From the NCBI GenBank assembly GCA_029260075.1, contig JAJDDY010000028.1, forward strand, positions 113,108-177,107: a stretch of DNA of 64,000 nt. Direction: 5' to 3'. Within the stretch, counting starts at the first letter, position 1; each line of letters begins with the position of its first letter. The stretch comes from Phycisphaerae bacterium (lineage in GTDB: Bacteria; Planctomycetota; Phycisphaerae; UBA1845). Below are positions 37,801 through 46,218 of the stretch, piece after piece. A program made the position numbers and the translations under genes. The notes beneath the pieces were generated by a model. That model saw only the letters and a list, made by a program, of their open reading frames with translations, had not been told where the DNA came from and searched no databases.

Positions 37801-38111
37801 GCGCAAAGAGCCGCGGCTTCGTCGTCCATAGAGCCGGACGTGTCCATGACGAACACAAGGTCGACGAACGAGCACGCTGGCGTAGGTGCACAGGAGATAC
37901 AGCCCGCGACCGGCGTAAGGACGCACGCACTGTTGATGCATGCGTCTGTCGTGCACGCATCGGCGTCGTCGCAGTCAGGGTCCGATATGCAGGAACCGCC
38001 CCCGGCTACGGGTGATTCTTGTGCGATCGCACGGCTGCCGACCATCGGCGCGAGCGCGATTGCGGCTAGCACCAGCGCGGGAACTCGACGCCATAGGCAG
38101 GGATTGGACAT
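34836..38111 (-). CDS. Giant Cys-rich secreted protein: VWA domain, Cys-rich modules, cohesin-like and HYR-like domains, dockerin tail
   Basis: 1,091 residues from ATG 38111 (a GTG at 38135 is possible). After a signal peptide (VPALVLAAIALAPMVGSRAIA) comes a short Cys-rich part, then a von Willebrand A domain with the MIDAS motif DTSGSMDDE, about eight modules of the type CDDGDVCxxGETC (roughly 280-640) resembling disulfide-rich EGF/DUF4215-like repeats, a cohesin-like beta domain (about 660-790), a HYR-like domain with TCTATDSCGETASCEW, and a C-terminal dockerin-type region with NINGDAAIDVLDFGAF, DFNGDGIVDGIDFSFI and DLNGDGYLDVNDM calcium loops. Probably exported and cell-surface or extracellular; ligand unknown. 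It is followed upstream by another such giant. Confidence 0.88.
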   Translation of the reverse strand: MSNPCLWRRVPALVLAAIALAPMVGSRAIAQESPVAGGGSCISDPDCDDADACTTDACINSACVLTPVAGCISCAPTPACSFVDLVFVMDTSGSMDDEAAALCATVELVISDLATMGISASPQALGITEQPGGAFSCLSGDVATMFCSGPACSNGACPFPDSLSAFESWGPATAVVAEQFNWTPDAARIIIPMGDEGPCNGDAPDGCIDPGDDRAAIDLAIAAANANGVIVSPITGTGAGTCTKTLASDLARSTGGMTFSMTLPGTELRAAILDAILNACGTTDACDDQDFCTRGDTCVAGVCTGNPVAGCEPCSASGFCSDGNACTDDVCSGLDCITTPNFNESAFCCDPDTGGLAEIDDQDECTNDVCTPDTGVVSHPAVVDGAPCDDGAFCSVDNTCTGGLCGGGVPRDCRQLDDQCNEGVCDEANDVCRPSPINDGLLCDDNDPCLVGEVCGSGQCAGGVGVTCPDNQDICTDSTCDPTGTAGNCDGIVAVNENLACDDGDVCAIGETCQAGACLGSQPVVCPDNGDVCSNADCDAAGSEGNCDLIVPINAGGSCSDADDCTVEDACAASGRCVGTDINTISCTGDVDCFGSRCDLGTNTCFCTNTPLLSLAPQSGVVSGGGCFVVDEEVVLNVELGFGTALVHDGSYSVTYDPTMLSFISAAPGDNADASSPFTLEGALDVDETAGTICYSTSIANGEPGVNGPVVAATLRFRSLGGCTSTEVCFVDQAVCSTGLLDESGGGIPVEPRCTGSIRQLDALPTLTCPRSTSVKAAPGGVTAVVTWPEPTATAGCADDPPTLNCTVSHSNNINLSSLITFGGLFPTGDAVFSCTATDSCGETASCEWTVAVADSSAVVGALQLSPTVVSNSLPRCIEFEFFANCAEPPVRIEKTVAFGGPFNLTGLADPVQFEVPTGTYVCVTARDRLHTLRSTASLGIANGAFTFDFTGDPVFGGRWLVGGNINGDAAIDVLDFGAFVNQSQHVVIPETPCGVSGPHSDFNGDGIVDGIDFSFIALNFLTADMPGCCPGTTAAIDNSAVSRISVRELERNGLGHLRSADLNGDGYLDVNDMSSYLSGVRPSKRTRPRR

Positions 38112-38443
38112 TGGCTTTGTGATACCCCTCTTCACTGCGACTCACACACCACGGAACGCCCTCGCGACCAGGTACTCAGGTCCGTCTCGAGAAATCCGCG
38201 AGCTTCTTTTCTTTGGTATCCATCCCCTTTCGGCCGTGTCCATCCGTGGCCGGGCGCTATTGCTCAAGCGTTGCTTGTTCGCGTGCTCATGGCCTTGTAT
38301 TCAAGGCTGAAACGACCAAATTGTGCTACGCTAGACCTCGTGAGCCGAACGGTTTGAAGCTTGGGCCATGAGTGTCATAACGAACGGCTCGACCCTACCG
38401 CGTGCCAGCATTCTACAAATACCGGTCGAATAATTCAATTCGG
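38112..38443. other. Intergenic region between two giant secreted-protein genes
   Basis: About 330 bases without repeats of the families described and without a supportable gene. It should contain the promoter of the downstream gene at 34836-38111. No terminator hairpin with a T-run was seen. Confidence 0.35.
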
Positions 38444-41287
38444 CTACCACCCAGCTGCACCGATCCAATCCCTTACGTCGATTCTGTCCACATCCAAATC
38501 GTCGTTGAAGTCGAATCGAAGCAGGCATTCGGGCGACGGTTGTACAAACGTGGCCTCGCCATTGCCGCCGCTGTAGCACCGCATTAACGCAGCCGCGTCG
38601 CGGAAATCCAGTACGCCGTTGCGGTCAAAATCACCGACGAGGCATCCGTTCCGGCAGGGTGACACCACACAAAGGGGCGTCCCGCCGCTCGCGAAACAGT
38701 CGTCGCGCGTAAAGCCTTGGCAGAAGACGGCGCCGCCTGGAAAAATGCAGCAGTCCTGCTCCGGGCAAAGGCAGGAGCCGGGGGGGCTGGTGTCCGGGCA
38801 CTCGTCGAGACAATCGGTGATTCCATCCTGGTCTGTATCCTGGGGTGGGTCACAATCGTCGGGAATGCCATCGCCGTCGCAGTCGGCTTCGCAGTCGTCA
38901 AGGAAGCCGTCGCGGTCGCAGTCGTTGACCCCGACGCACGTTCCGGTGTCGCAGTCGGCGTCCACCATGCAATCGAGCCCGTCACGACTGCCACCCACGC
39001 ACACCACGATCAACTCGCAATTGTCGGGCACGGTGTTGCTATTGCAGTCCTGTTCGCATTCGTCGGGACGCCCGTCGTTGTTGCAGTCGCCGCTCATTCC
39101 GCACGGCTCTAGGCAACCGACGATGTCACACGAAATGTCGCACACGTCCGCCACGCCGTTGCCGTTGCAATCCACGAGTTCAAGTGTGGGGCCGACCGTG
39201 TCGCGCACCGCGACGGTGTCGGGACAAAGCGGGCAGTCCGGCCGAAACAGACCAATCGAGGCCGTCGAGTTGAAGTCTGGTGCGGTGTCGACACTGAACC
39301 AGAAGTTGTACAGCGTGCCCCATTGCAACGCATTGGCGAGCGGGTCTACGTCGAAGCTGGATGTGGACCACGTGATCGCTCCGTTCGCGACTTCTACGCG
39401 CCAGTCGTTGTCGCACAGTCCGGTGGCGACGTCACAAGGGAAACCGAAACAGTCGGCGTCGGAGAGGCAGGCCGGCTTGCGGCAAAACTTGGTGGTTGGA
39501 TCACACACGCCGTCGAAACACAGTGCGTCACGGTCGTCGCAGGGTGCGTAAACGAACGGACACTGAGCATCAATAGTGCACGTGATCGCAGCGTTGTTCT
39601 CGCACACGCCGGACGGCAGGCAGGGTCCGCGCGCTCCGGTCGGACAGTTGATGTCGGTGAAGCAGCGCTTGCCTGGGTCGTTGCGGCAGCTTCCGCAGGA
39701 GATCGTCTCGTAGGGCTCGCCGCTATGCGGATCGACATCGTGAAAACCTGCGCTCGCGAGCACGGCCGTCGGGCTGACGCCGAATGGTAGCGGCACGCTG
39801 AACGAAGCCGCCCCACGGTGTGAATTGAGGTTTTGAATCGCGTAGTCGTACCGCCAAACATCGACGTCGAAGCTCGCCCGAGCGGACACAATGAACATGC
39901 CCTCGTTGGCGACCTGAACATTTCGTTGGACCACCTCCGCGTCGGCGGCGCTCCACGCACTAATGGCTGGCGCTTCACGCACCGTCGATCCCGTCACTCT
40001 CGCACAGAACTCGACGCCGAAAGGAATCGGGCAGCTTACGACGGGGTTAACGAATATCATCGGTCGATACGAAGCGTTGTTCAGGCCGTTGCCCGATTGG
40101 GCGTCATCGGCGGTTACGTATTGTGCTTCTACGAAGTACAGCGCGCCGGCGTTGTCGAGGTCGGCGTTGTGTACCTGCAATCGTCGCTCGTTCAGTCCGC
40201 ATCCGTCACAGCGTGGGTTTTCCACCTGGCGGGGAAAGATGATCGCCCCGGTGAGGGGGTTAACTTGCGTGCGCGGCCCGAGGTTGCTCTGCAGGCCATT
40301 CAGGAACGTTCCGTAGAGGTCGGAGCAGCCGCAACCCAGAAGGCTGCTGCCCAGGTCGGTCATGCCGAAACCGCACTTGTCTTGACACACTACAGCGAAA
40401 CCATGCTTGAGCCATGACATCCCAATCTGTTCGAATCGTGTACCTTGCAGACGGTACATGCTCTGCGAGATGACCGGGTGATCGGGTGTGCTGGCGATCC
40501 AGTTGGCGGGTTCGTCACCGGCGTTACAGGAGTCAGTGCCTACAGCAAATGCTGAAATACCGTTTTCCGGAGGATAGCTCTGTATGTCGACGAGATCCCC
40601 CACGATGACGTCCGGTCCGATCACGCCGGTGCCTGCGGCGAAGCACGTACCGCCGGCCACGCCGCCTACAGAATCCATGGGCGCGGCGTAGGCTACGCTG
40701 TCGGCGATGGGTTCCATATGGGCGTGGATCACCGCGGTTCCGATCGTGATCTCACGATCGCCAGGGCGACCAAGCGCTTCCGCAAGGCCATCACCCAGCA
40801 TGAGCTGATTGACGCGAATGGTCAGGCGGCCTGTCAATGGGTCGAGCATGGCCAGTGTGTCACGAAACAGCAGCACGGCACGCCCGGTATCATCGGAAGC
40901 CCTAACCCATCCCAGGGCCGTATCTTCGGGTGTAAATTCCGGACGCAGCCGCATGAGCTGAGGAAGCGGCGTGGCGGGCGACGCCACGTCCGACCCGGCC
41001 ACTTGGACAACGACCTCGCCCGAGAGCACATCAATTTCCGCCCCGTGGGTGATGACCTTGAGGTCAGAAGCTGACTCAATCTGCAATTGGATGGTCGACG
41101 CAGGGTCTGCCGAGGGCTTGAGTCCGGAACGAAACGCGCGGGTCTGAGACTTGGAAATTAAGGAGTCTGGGCTAATCCGCAGGGTTACGGTACCGCCAAC
41201 GATACGCCAGGTGTCCTCGGCGCGGGCGGTACCACCGATAGCGGCTAGCGATAGAACTAGTGCCAAACGATGGACTGTAGTTGGCAT
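38444..41287 (-). CDS. Giant secreted protein with Cys-rich and calcium-loop repeats
   Basis: 947 residues. Signal peptide LALVLSLAAIGGTARA. The N-terminal half shows no family I recognise; it contains paired cysteines (GCGCSDLYG, CDGCGLNER). Later Cys-rich blocks repeat the style of the neighbouring gene. The C-terminal 250 residues hold thrombospondin-type-3-like calcium loops (DCNNDGRPDECE, DCDRDGFLDDCE, DCDGDGIPDDCD, DTDQDGITDCLDECPD) and end in dockerin-like DFDRNGVLDFRDAAALMRC and DFNDDLDVDRIDVRDW. It is on the same strand as the adjacent giant, 332 bases apart, so they may be related paralogues in a surface-protein cluster. Confidence 0.85.
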   Translation of the reverse strand: MPTTVHRLALVLSLAAIGGTARAEDTWRIVGGTVTLRISPDSLISKSQTRAFRSGLKPSADPASTIQLQIESASDLKVITHGAEIDVLSGEVVVQVAGSDVASPATPLPQLMRLRPEFTPEDTALGWVRASDDTGRAVLLFRDTLAMLDPLTGRLTIRVNQLMLGDGLAEALGRPGDREITIGTAVIHAHMEPIADSVAYAAPMDSVGGVAGGTCFAAGTGVIGPDVIVGDLVDIQSYPPENGISAFAVGTDSCNAGDEPANWIASTPDHPVISQSMYRLQGTRFEQIGMSWLKHGFAVVCQDKCGFGMTDLGSSLLGCGCSDLYGTFLNGLQSNLGPRTQVNPLTGAIIFPRQVENPRCDGCGLNERRLQVHNADLDNAGALYFVEAQYVTADDAQSGNGLNNASYRPMIFVNPVVSCPIPFGVEFCARVTGSTVREAPAISAWSAADAEVVQRNVQVANEGMFIVSARASFDVDVWRYDYAIQNLNSHRGAASFSVPLPFGVSPTAVLASAGFHDVDPHSGEPYETISCGSCRNDPGKRCFTDINCPTGARGPCLPSGVCENNAAITCTIDAQCPFVYAPCDDRDALCFDGVCDPTTKFCRKPACLSDADCFGFPCDVATGLCDNDWRVEVANGAITWSTSSFDVDPLANALQWGTLYNFWFSVDTAPDFNSTASIGLFRPDCPLCPDTVAVRDTVGPTLELVDCNGNGVADVCDISCDIVGCLEPCGMSGDCNNDGRPDECEQDCNSNTVPDNCELIVVCVGGSRDGLDCMVDADCDTGTCVGVNDCDRDGFLDDCEADCDGDGIPDDCDPPQDTDQDGITDCLDECPDTSPPGSCLCPEQDCCIFPGGAVFCQGFTRDDCFASGGTPLCVVSPCRNGCLVGDFDRNGVLDFRDAAALMRCYSGGNGEATFVQPSPECLLRFDFNDDLDVDRIDVRDWIGAAGW

Positions 41288-42104
41288 TCAAAACGTCTCT
41301 TCCCCCCGCAGCCGTAGCAAGGCTCGGCTTAGGCGTTCTGCGCAATTCGATTGCGTAGTTGCCAGTTGCGGAAACAGCTTCCCCTGAGTCGATTCAGCGC
41401 GTGAAGGCGGTCTTGCTTGTCAGTACTCCAGCACAAATCCCACCCCACAAGACGCCACACCTACTCTAGCACGCCGGCGCCTTCGCTTCAAGGGCCGGGG
41501 ACGCGTGGAAGTCGTCCGATATGCACTGGTTGTGCTGATATCAACGTTTCTGGTTATCGGAAGTGACGGCAGCGCGGCTGACATGCCTTGTTCTTGCAAC
41601 GTCCTTCGCCTCGGCGGGTGCCCCATTTTTCGCGTCACCGGATACTTTGCTTTCGTGTGGTGCGGTACGTGGTGACGCGAAGAATGGGGCGCGTCCATCG
41701 GTCTTGGCGCCGCCCAAATCTTCTCCGACGCGTCTCCGCCCGCACGGGATTCTGCACGGCCGAACGATTGTCGGTGCGGTCTTCGACTTGATGACGTCCC
41801 ATAAGTCGAGCGCCCGTCGAAGTATTATTGTGGCAGGGCGGCGTGGGTCTTACATAGCAGCTTTTTTCTAGGAACTAGCTTTTTTTCCAGTTTTGCCGAC
41901 CTTCACCGCTTGATGTCCCGGCCGCGGTCCTCTATACTGGCACGAGTGGCTAGTCTTTTCATGCGGCGGTTCGGCTCGGTCGGCGGCTGCATGGTGTTCC
42001 GCCCCGCTTGGGTATTAGGGCTGTGAGGCGGACGGCTTGTCGAGGATCGCTAGGGGGATTTGCTGGTTTTGTGCTTTTTGCAAGCAGCGTGGAGGATGGG
42101 AAGA
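41288..42104. other. Long intergenic region (about 820 bases) with a strong hairpin
   Basis: No supportable gene. It contains the 41620-41690 hairpin, and a T-rich direct repeat AGCTTTTTTCTAGGAACT / AGCTTTTTTTCC at about 41859-41890 that could terminate transcription toward the PEP-CTERM gene. The upstream region of the PEP-CTERM gene lies at its right end. Confidence 0.4.
41620..41690. repeat. 20-bp inverted repeat with 31-base loop
   Basis: GCCCCATTTTTCGCGTCACC at 41620-41639 pairs with GGTGACGCGAAGAATGGGGC at 41671-41690 (19 of 20 pairs). No transposase or known repeat family is attached. It could be a small miniature element, a structured RNA, or a bidirectional terminator. Confidence 0.8.
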
Positions 42105-42710
42105 ATGAAACTACGACTCATGGGTTTACTAAGCGTTTGCGTGCTCGCCTCGCCGGCGTTGGCTGTCGGTGCTTCCGAAACGCCGTTCACGTTTACCGCT
42201 GGTGGTGGCGTGATTAACGATGGTGGGATCAACTTCTTCCCGCTGGTCATGGGCGATCCGGACATCGTGCTCATCACTTCGCTCCAGCTAGACATTACGG
42301 GGCTAAGTCACCCGAATCCTACTGACCTGGACATTTTTCTCATCGATCCCTTTGGACAGCATCCCATCGAGATCATGACGGACCGTGGAGACATGGTTTC
42401 GATTTCGGGTGTGAATCTGACGTTCGCCGATGGCGCCGCTGCGCTTCCGCCTGAGAATACGGAGCTTTTCTCCGGTACCTATCTTCCCGAGGGCCTTGGC
42501 GTTACTGACAACGGTTTCTCCGAGTTCATCGGAACATCTGGCGGTACCGACGCATGGTTGCTCGTGATCATCGACGACGATCCGGATACGTCTCCTGGCC
42601 AGCAGGGCTTCGCATCGTTCACGCTTAGCGGTGCTGCGACACCGGAGCCGGTGACGCTTTCGCTTCTCGCGTTGGGTGCTGTTGCGACGCTTCGTCGCCG
42701 ACGTCGATAG
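42105..42710 (+). CDS. PEP-CTERM-anchored secreted protein with P-domain-like fold
   Basis: 201 residues from ATG 42105 (GGGAAGA upstream; ATG 42096 also possible). Signal peptide LRLMGLLSVCVLASPALAVG. The middle, with LQLDITGLSHPNPTDLDIFL and FSGTYLPEG, is of the proprotein-convertase P-domain/beta-sandwich type. It ends in a canonical PEP-CTERM sorting signal: ATPEPVTLSLLALGAVA plus a five-arginine tail. Such proteins are cleaved and exported by an exosortase; no exosortase is in the window. Confidence 0.85.
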   Translation: MKLRLMGLLSVCVLASPALAVGASETPFTFTAGGGVINDGGINFFPLVMGDPDIVLITSLQLDITGLSHPNPTDLDIFLIDPFGQHPIEIMTDRGDMVSISGVNLTFADGAAALPPENTELFSGTYLPEGLGVTDNGFSEFIGTSGGTDAWLLVIIDDDPDTSPGQQGFASFTLSGAATPEPVTLSLLALGAVATLRRRRR

Positions 42711-42887
42711 TCGAGTTCGTACGACCTGCTCTTCCTCATTGTAACCTTTGGTTGCGTTGTGCCCGATCGGTGGACGGCGTTGCTCAGGGGTCGTTGGTCC
42801 GCTGCCTTGGTGGTCTGACGCTGGCTTGGGTTCCCCTCCCACGTTGTGTCGCTGCCCAATCCCGCAAGTTCGCTCTATACTCTCCGT

Positions 42888-44147
42888 ATGAATAATCCAC
42901 CTGCGCGAGCCGCTTGGCTCGCAATAATGTTGCTGGGCGTTTCGTGTTCGAGTGCAGCCGCCGTTCCTCGTCCCGGATCGTGGCGGGCTTGGATTGATAG
43001 TCCGGGTGGCCCGTTGCCCTTCGGACTCAAGCTGGTCATGAGGCCCGCGGGCTGGCAGTCTACGCTCGTCAACGGCATGGAGCATATCTCCGTTCCGCGC
43101 ACCGCGTGGAACGGTGACCAACTCGTCATCGACATCGATTACTTCGATTCCAAGATTACCGCCGAAACAAGTCAAAACGGATCTCGATTGGATGGCGAAT
43201 GGGTGAAGCGGGCGGCGGATGGCGGCTGGACGCGCATGCCGTTCCACGCAGCGTTCGGTGCCGGAACGCGTTTTGGGAGGCGTTTCGGACCGAACACGCC
43301 CGCGGCGCGTTCGGCGGTCAGTGGGCGGTGGCTTGTTCAGTTCTCCAAGAGCGAGGAACCCGCCATCGGGTTGATCCAGGTACGTCAGGATGACACCGCG
43401 ACGGCCACTTTTCTCACGACGACGGGCGACTACCGTTTTCTTGCGGGGGATCTGCATAAGGGTCAGCTTCGCCTGTCCTGTTTCGACGGCGCTCATGCCT
43501 TTCTGTTCATGGCGAAGGCTGAAGAAGACGGGAGGTTGTCCGGCGATTTTTGGTCTCGGGACAAATGGCACGAAACCTGGACGGCTACGAAAGATAGCGA
43601 CGCCAAACTACCCGACGCGTTCGGTCTGTCGACGTGGACCGGTGCTGTCAAACTTGATGCGTTAGTTTTCCCCGATGTCGATGGCGTGCGATGGTCGCTT
43701 GCTGATCCGAAGTTTGCAGGCCGCGCGCGGATCATCGAAGTCTTCGGAACGTGGTGTCCCAACTGCAAGGATGCGACGACGTACCTAACTGAGCTCCTTG
43801 TCAAATACGCTCGCCGCGGTTTGTCTGTCGTGGGATTGGCGTTCGAGTTGACGGGCGACTTCGAGCGTGACGCCAAGTTGGTGCGTACCTATGTACGCCG
43901 TCACCGCGTACGGTATCCGGTATTGATCGCAGGTGTGGCGGACAAGTCGAAAGCGTCCGAGGCCTTCCCCGCGTTGGATCGAATCCGCGCGTACCCCACG
44001 ACGATCTTCGTCGACCGGACCGGGGAGGTCGTGGCTGTATACACCGGATTCTCCGGCCCGGCGAGCGGTCCCGAATATCTGGCGTTGCGCGCTCGGTTCG
44101 AAGCAATCATCGAAGGCATGTTGGCGGATTCAGCGGGAACGCCGTAG
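42888..44147 (+). CDS. TlpA/thioredoxin-like protein with N-terminal secreted domain
   Basis: 419 residues from ATG 42888. Signal sequence AWLAIMLLGVSCSSAAA, where GVSC could act as a weak lipobox. The N-terminal 250 residues form a domain I do not recognise. The C-terminal 160 residues are a redoxin: IEVFGTWCPNCKDATTY with the CxxC (CPNC), and YPTTIFVDRTGEVV with the cis-proline. It probably acts outside the cytoplasm as a thiol oxidoreductase. A perfect hairpin follows 37 bases after its stop, so it is likely transcribed separately from the pilus-like cluster. Confidence 0.87.
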   Translation: MNNPPARAAWLAIMLLGVSCSSAAAVPRPGSWRAWIDSPGGPLPFGLKLVMRPAGWQSTLVNGMEHISVPRTAWNGDQLVIDIDYFDSKITAETSQNGSRLDGEWVKRAADGGWTRMPFHAAFGAGTRFGRRFGPNTPAARSAVSGRWLVQFSKSEEPAIGLIQVRQDDTATATFLTTTGDYRFLAGDLHKGQLRLSCFDGAHAFLFMAKAEEDGRLSGDFWSRDKWHETWTATKDSDAKLPDAFGLSTWTGAVKLDALVFPDVDGVRWSLADPKFAGRARIIEVFGTWCPNCKDATTYLTELLVKYARRGLSVVGLAFELTGDFERDAKLVRTYVRRHRVRYPVLIAGVADKSKASEAFPALDRIRAYPTTIFVDRTGEVVAVYTGFSGPASGPEYLALRARFEAIIEGMLADSAGTP

Positions 44148-44183
44148 CACAGCTAGTCAAAGGAGCATGCGCTATCAAGCGAT

Positions 44184-44208
44184 GCGTCGCGCGGGTTCCG
44201 CGCGACGC
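44184..44208 (+). terminator. Perfect 11-bp stem hairpin downstream of the TlpA-like gene
   Basis: GCGTCGCGCGG, loop GTT, CCGCGCGACGC. It starts 37 bases after the stop at 44147. There is no T-run after it, so it may be a Rho-dependent or RNA-stabilising structure. The remainder of the gap 44148-44490 holds nothing recognisable. Confidence 0.45.
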
Positions 44209-44490
44209 GCTGTCTGAGCGCCGCTGGATGCGTGGCCCTGGCACGCCGCACGACGCCGCAAACAACTGCCACACCTGCGCTCCGCAGGCACGCGTCCTAT
44301 CTGGTTGAACTAACGGCGTTTGCCCTATAGAATCGACGTGGGGTTCCGCGCTGAATCGGAGCCCCCGAGGCGATCCGCGTATCGTGGCGGCGGGCGTTTT
44401 GTCGGCAGGATGCGTGTGGTTGGTCTGAGCCTGCGGTCCCCATGCGTCCCATTCCAGCGATGTAGTGGTGAAATCCGGATACGATTGTTG

Positions 44491-46200
44491 ATGGCTAGTA
44501 AGCGCAAGAAACTTGGTGAAATCCTCGTGGATTGGGGCGACGTCAAATCCTCTGACGTGGATGAGGCCTTGAAATATGCCGGCGAGCATGACCAGCGCAT
44601 TGGCGAGGCACTCGTGGCGCTCGAATTTTGCGACGACGAGCAGGTGATCAAGGCGCTCGCGACTCAATTCGGGTTGGAATATATCGACCTGGACCACCAC
44701 GCTGTAGACCGCGCCGTACTCGATCAGATTCCTGCCAAGTTGATCGAAGACTACAACGTCCTGCCGCTTGCTGAAGATGGCAGCCGCCTCAAAGTGATCA
44801 TCACCGATCCGTTGGACTTGGAAACGTTGGACTTGCTACGTTTTCGCCTCAATCGCGAGATCGTGCCTACGCTGGCGCCGCTTAGCAAAGTTCGCCGGTT
44901 CATCGACAAATTCGTCAACCCCGAAGGCGACGTGCTCTCTCAAACCATGGCGAGTATCGACCAGGAAGCGCCGGGCGAAGGGGAAGACGGTGGTCTTGCG
45001 GAGGCAAAAAGCGATCCCGACGCCCCAATTATCAAGCTGGTCAACCTGTTGATTTCCGAGGCGGTCCACGGCCGCGCGAGCGATATTCACATCGAGCCGA
45101 TGGCCGACCGGGTTCGCGCGCGCTACCGTATCGACGGCGTTTGTCATGTTCGCGACGACATCCCTAAGAACATGCAGAGCGCGGTAATCACACGCCTGAA
45201 GATTACTGCGGGGATGGACATCTCCGAAAAACGCATACCGCAGGACGGTCGCATCAAGCTCAGGCTGAGCGGCAAACAGGTCGACTTCCGAGTCAGTTGT
45301 CTTCCCGCGTACCACGGCGAAAGTATTGTGCTGCGTATTCTTCGCCCCGAATCGGCGAGCGTGGGTATTCGTGCATTGGGGTTTGAAGAGGATGACTACG
45401 CTGTTTTCCAAAAGATCATCCAGCGTCCCAACGGTATTTTTCTGGTCACCGGGCCTACAGGTTCCGGAAAGACGACCACGCTTTATTCCGCACTGCAGGA
45501 ACTCAACCGGCCGGACAAGAAAATCATTACCGCGGAGGATCCGGTCGAGTATAACTTTGCGGGGATGAATCAGTGTCAGGTGCGCGAAGAGATCGGACTG
45601 AACTTTTCGAAGATTCTCCGGGCCATGTTGCGCCAGGCGCCCAATATCATCTTGGTCGGCGAGATTCGTGACCAGGAGGTAGGCGACGTCGCCATTCAGG
45701 CGGCGCTTACCGGACATCTCGTATTCAGTACGTTGCACACCAACGACGCCCCCTCAGCCATCACGCGTCTGATCGATATGGGCATCAAGCCGTTCCTTGT
45801 TGCGAGTGCCGTTCAGGCGATCATGGCCCAGCGGTTGATCCGGGTCATTTGCGCGGGCTGCAAGATTGAAGATCCGAACCCGGACACGCGAGCACTGAAG
45901 TTGCTCGGGTTTACGGAGGCGGAGCTGGAGGGTAAGACGATTTGGAAGGGCGCTGGTTGCAAACGCTGCGGCGGTAGTGGATACCGCGGTCGCATCGGCA
46001 TCTTTGAGATGGTCCAGATGGACAACCAGCTTCGCGAACTGGCGTTTACTCGGGCTCCGGCGACCAAGCTTCGCGCCGCTGCACGAGCGGCGGGCATGAG
46101 TACGTTGTTGGAGGACGGGAAGCGCAAGGTTCTTGCGGGCAGGACGACGCCGGAGGACTTGCTTCGGGTGACGCAATCGGAGGGGGTCGTGGCGGAATAG
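44491..46200 (+). CDS. PilB/GspE-family assembly ATPase, first copy
   Basis: 569 residues from ATG 44491 (MASKRKKLGEILV); the longer upstream frame is not family-like. N-terminal MshE-like domain (LGEILVDWGDVKS and RIGEALVALEF), then the secretion-ATPase core: DIHIEPMADRVRARYRIDG, Walker A GPTGSGKTTTL, Asp-box EDPVEYNF, Walker B VGEIRD, His-box GHLVFSTLHTNDAP, and the CAGC / CKRC zinc ribbon before GYRGRIGIFEM. It would hydrolyse ATP to add pseudopilins to a filament at the cytoplasmic face. It is the first of a same-strand cluster; pilT follows after 18 bases. Confidence 0.94.
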   Translation: MASKRKKLGEILVDWGDVKSSDVDEALKYAGEHDQRIGEALVALEFCDDEQVIKALATQFGLEYIDLDHHAVDRAVLDQIPAKLIEDYNVLPLAEDGSRLKVIITDPLDLETLDLLRFRLNREIVPTLAPLSKVRRFIDKFVNPEGDVLSQTMASIDQEAPGEGEDGGLAEAKSDPDAPIIKLVNLLISEAVHGRASDIHIEPMADRVRARYRIDGVCHVRDDIPKNMQSAVITRLKITAGMDISEKRIPQDGRIKLRLSGKQVDFRVSCLPAYHGESIVLRILRPESASVGIRALGFEEDDYAVFQKIIQRPNGIFLVTGPTGSGKTTTLYSALQELNRPDKKIITAEDPVEYNFAGMNQCQVREEIGLNFSKILRAMLRQAPNIILVGEIRDQEVGDVAIQAALTGHLVFSTLHTNDAPSAITRLIDMGIKPFLVASAVQAIMAQRLIRVICAGCKIEDPNPDTRALKLLGFTEAELEGKTIWKGAGCKRCGGSGYRGRIGIFEMVQMDNQLRELAFTRAPATKLRAAARAAGMSTLLEDGKRKVLAGRTTPEDLLRVTQSEGVVAE

Positions 46201-46218
46201 CCGCCGAGGGAATTACTC

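Noticed and set aside
44836..45738. 300-codon open frame antisense to the first PilB/GspE gene
   Set aside because: Antisense shadow of a well-recognised ATPase; no signal, motif or plausible start.
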